Shown in pieces: positions 6,779 to 6,827 of a stretch of 6,827 nt of DNA. Position 1 is the stretch's first letter, and every line of letters starts with the position of its first letter. The DNA is from an uncultured Duncaniella sp. (GTDB taxonomy: Bacteria > Bacteroidota > Bacteroidia > Bacteroidales > Muribaculaceae): contig CAJURI010000084.1 in NCBI GenBank assembly GCA_910588795.1, positions 1 through 6,827 on the forward strand, written 5' to 3'. Below the pieces are notes generated by a model, which was not told the DNA's origin, did no database searches, and saw nothing but the letters and a program-made list of their open reading frames with translations. The position numbers were made by a program, and so were the translations under genes.

Positions 6779-6827
6779 AAGCCGAAATCCCGGTGCATGG
6801 ATTTAGGGAAAAGTGTTAAATTTGCGT
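6779..6827. other. non-SusC sequence at the susC 5' junction (possible insertion or inversion boundary)
   Basis: Reading the susC frame upstream gives only eight sense codons (I H A P G F R L) before TAA at 6803..6805, and neither other minus-strand frame yields a signal peptide or a carboxypeptidase-like domain. The segment contains a short inverted repeat, AAATCC at 6785..6790 and GGATTT at 6799..6804, with an 8-nt loop. On the plus strand TAAATTTG at 6817..6824 matches a Bacteroidetes -7 box pointing out of the window, but no matching -33 TTTG is found at the proper distance. The segment may be the edge of an insertion sequence, a recombination site or an assembly join; it is too short to decide. 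Confidence 0.5.

Noticed and set aside
6817..6824. TAAATTTG as a confident plus-strand promoter
   Set aside because: No TTTG-like -33 box lies 19-21 bp upstream and the downstream gene is outside the window, so it is noted only as a weak clue at the junction.

Overview
The window looks like part of a gut Bacteroidota chromosome, most plausibly a Muribaculaceae-type member of the Bacteroidales. This rests on a SusC/SusD outer-membrane glycan-uptake pair, a TTTG-N19-TAnnTTTG promoter of the Bacteroidetes sigma-factor type, gene starts without a Shine-Dalgarno sequence, and coding GC that appears close to 50%. The genus is an inference from general features, not from a marker gene.

All three real genes lie on the minus strand, so the biological order runs from right to left. 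At the right edge (3794..6778) is a SusC-family TonB-dependent transporter with intact plug and barrel regions. It lacks the usual signal peptide and carboxypeptidase-regulatory-like N-terminal domain, because an in-frame stop at 6803..6805 cuts it off. A 37-bp spacer separates it from a complete SusD-family surface lipoprotein (1576..3756). A strong intrinsic terminator (about 1471..1508) closes this susC-susD unit. It is followed almost at once by a separate Bacteroidetes-type promoter (1430..1460) that serves a secreted alpha/beta-hydrolase (214..1377), probably a carbohydrate esterase. The hydrolase can therefore be transcribed independently of the transporter pair.

Downstream of the hydrolase, positions 64..185 hold a 122-bp nearly palindromic element with perfect 10-bp terminal inverted repeats and a predicted hairpin along its whole length. 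It resembles a REP- or MITE-like repeat. It also contains a 31-codon open reading frame on the minus strand whose coding status is doubtful.

The genes suggest a polysaccharide-utilisation locus: SusD captures an oligosaccharide at the surface, SusC imports it with TonB energy, and the exported hydrolase removes ester decorations. No glycoside hydrolase, polysaccharide lyase, SusE/F-like protein or regulator is in the window, so the substrate cannot be named. The two observations most worth a second look are the abrupt 5' end of susC (an insertion, an invertible 5' module or an assembly junction) and the 122-bp palindromic element. I did not find convincing evidence of an entirely new system.
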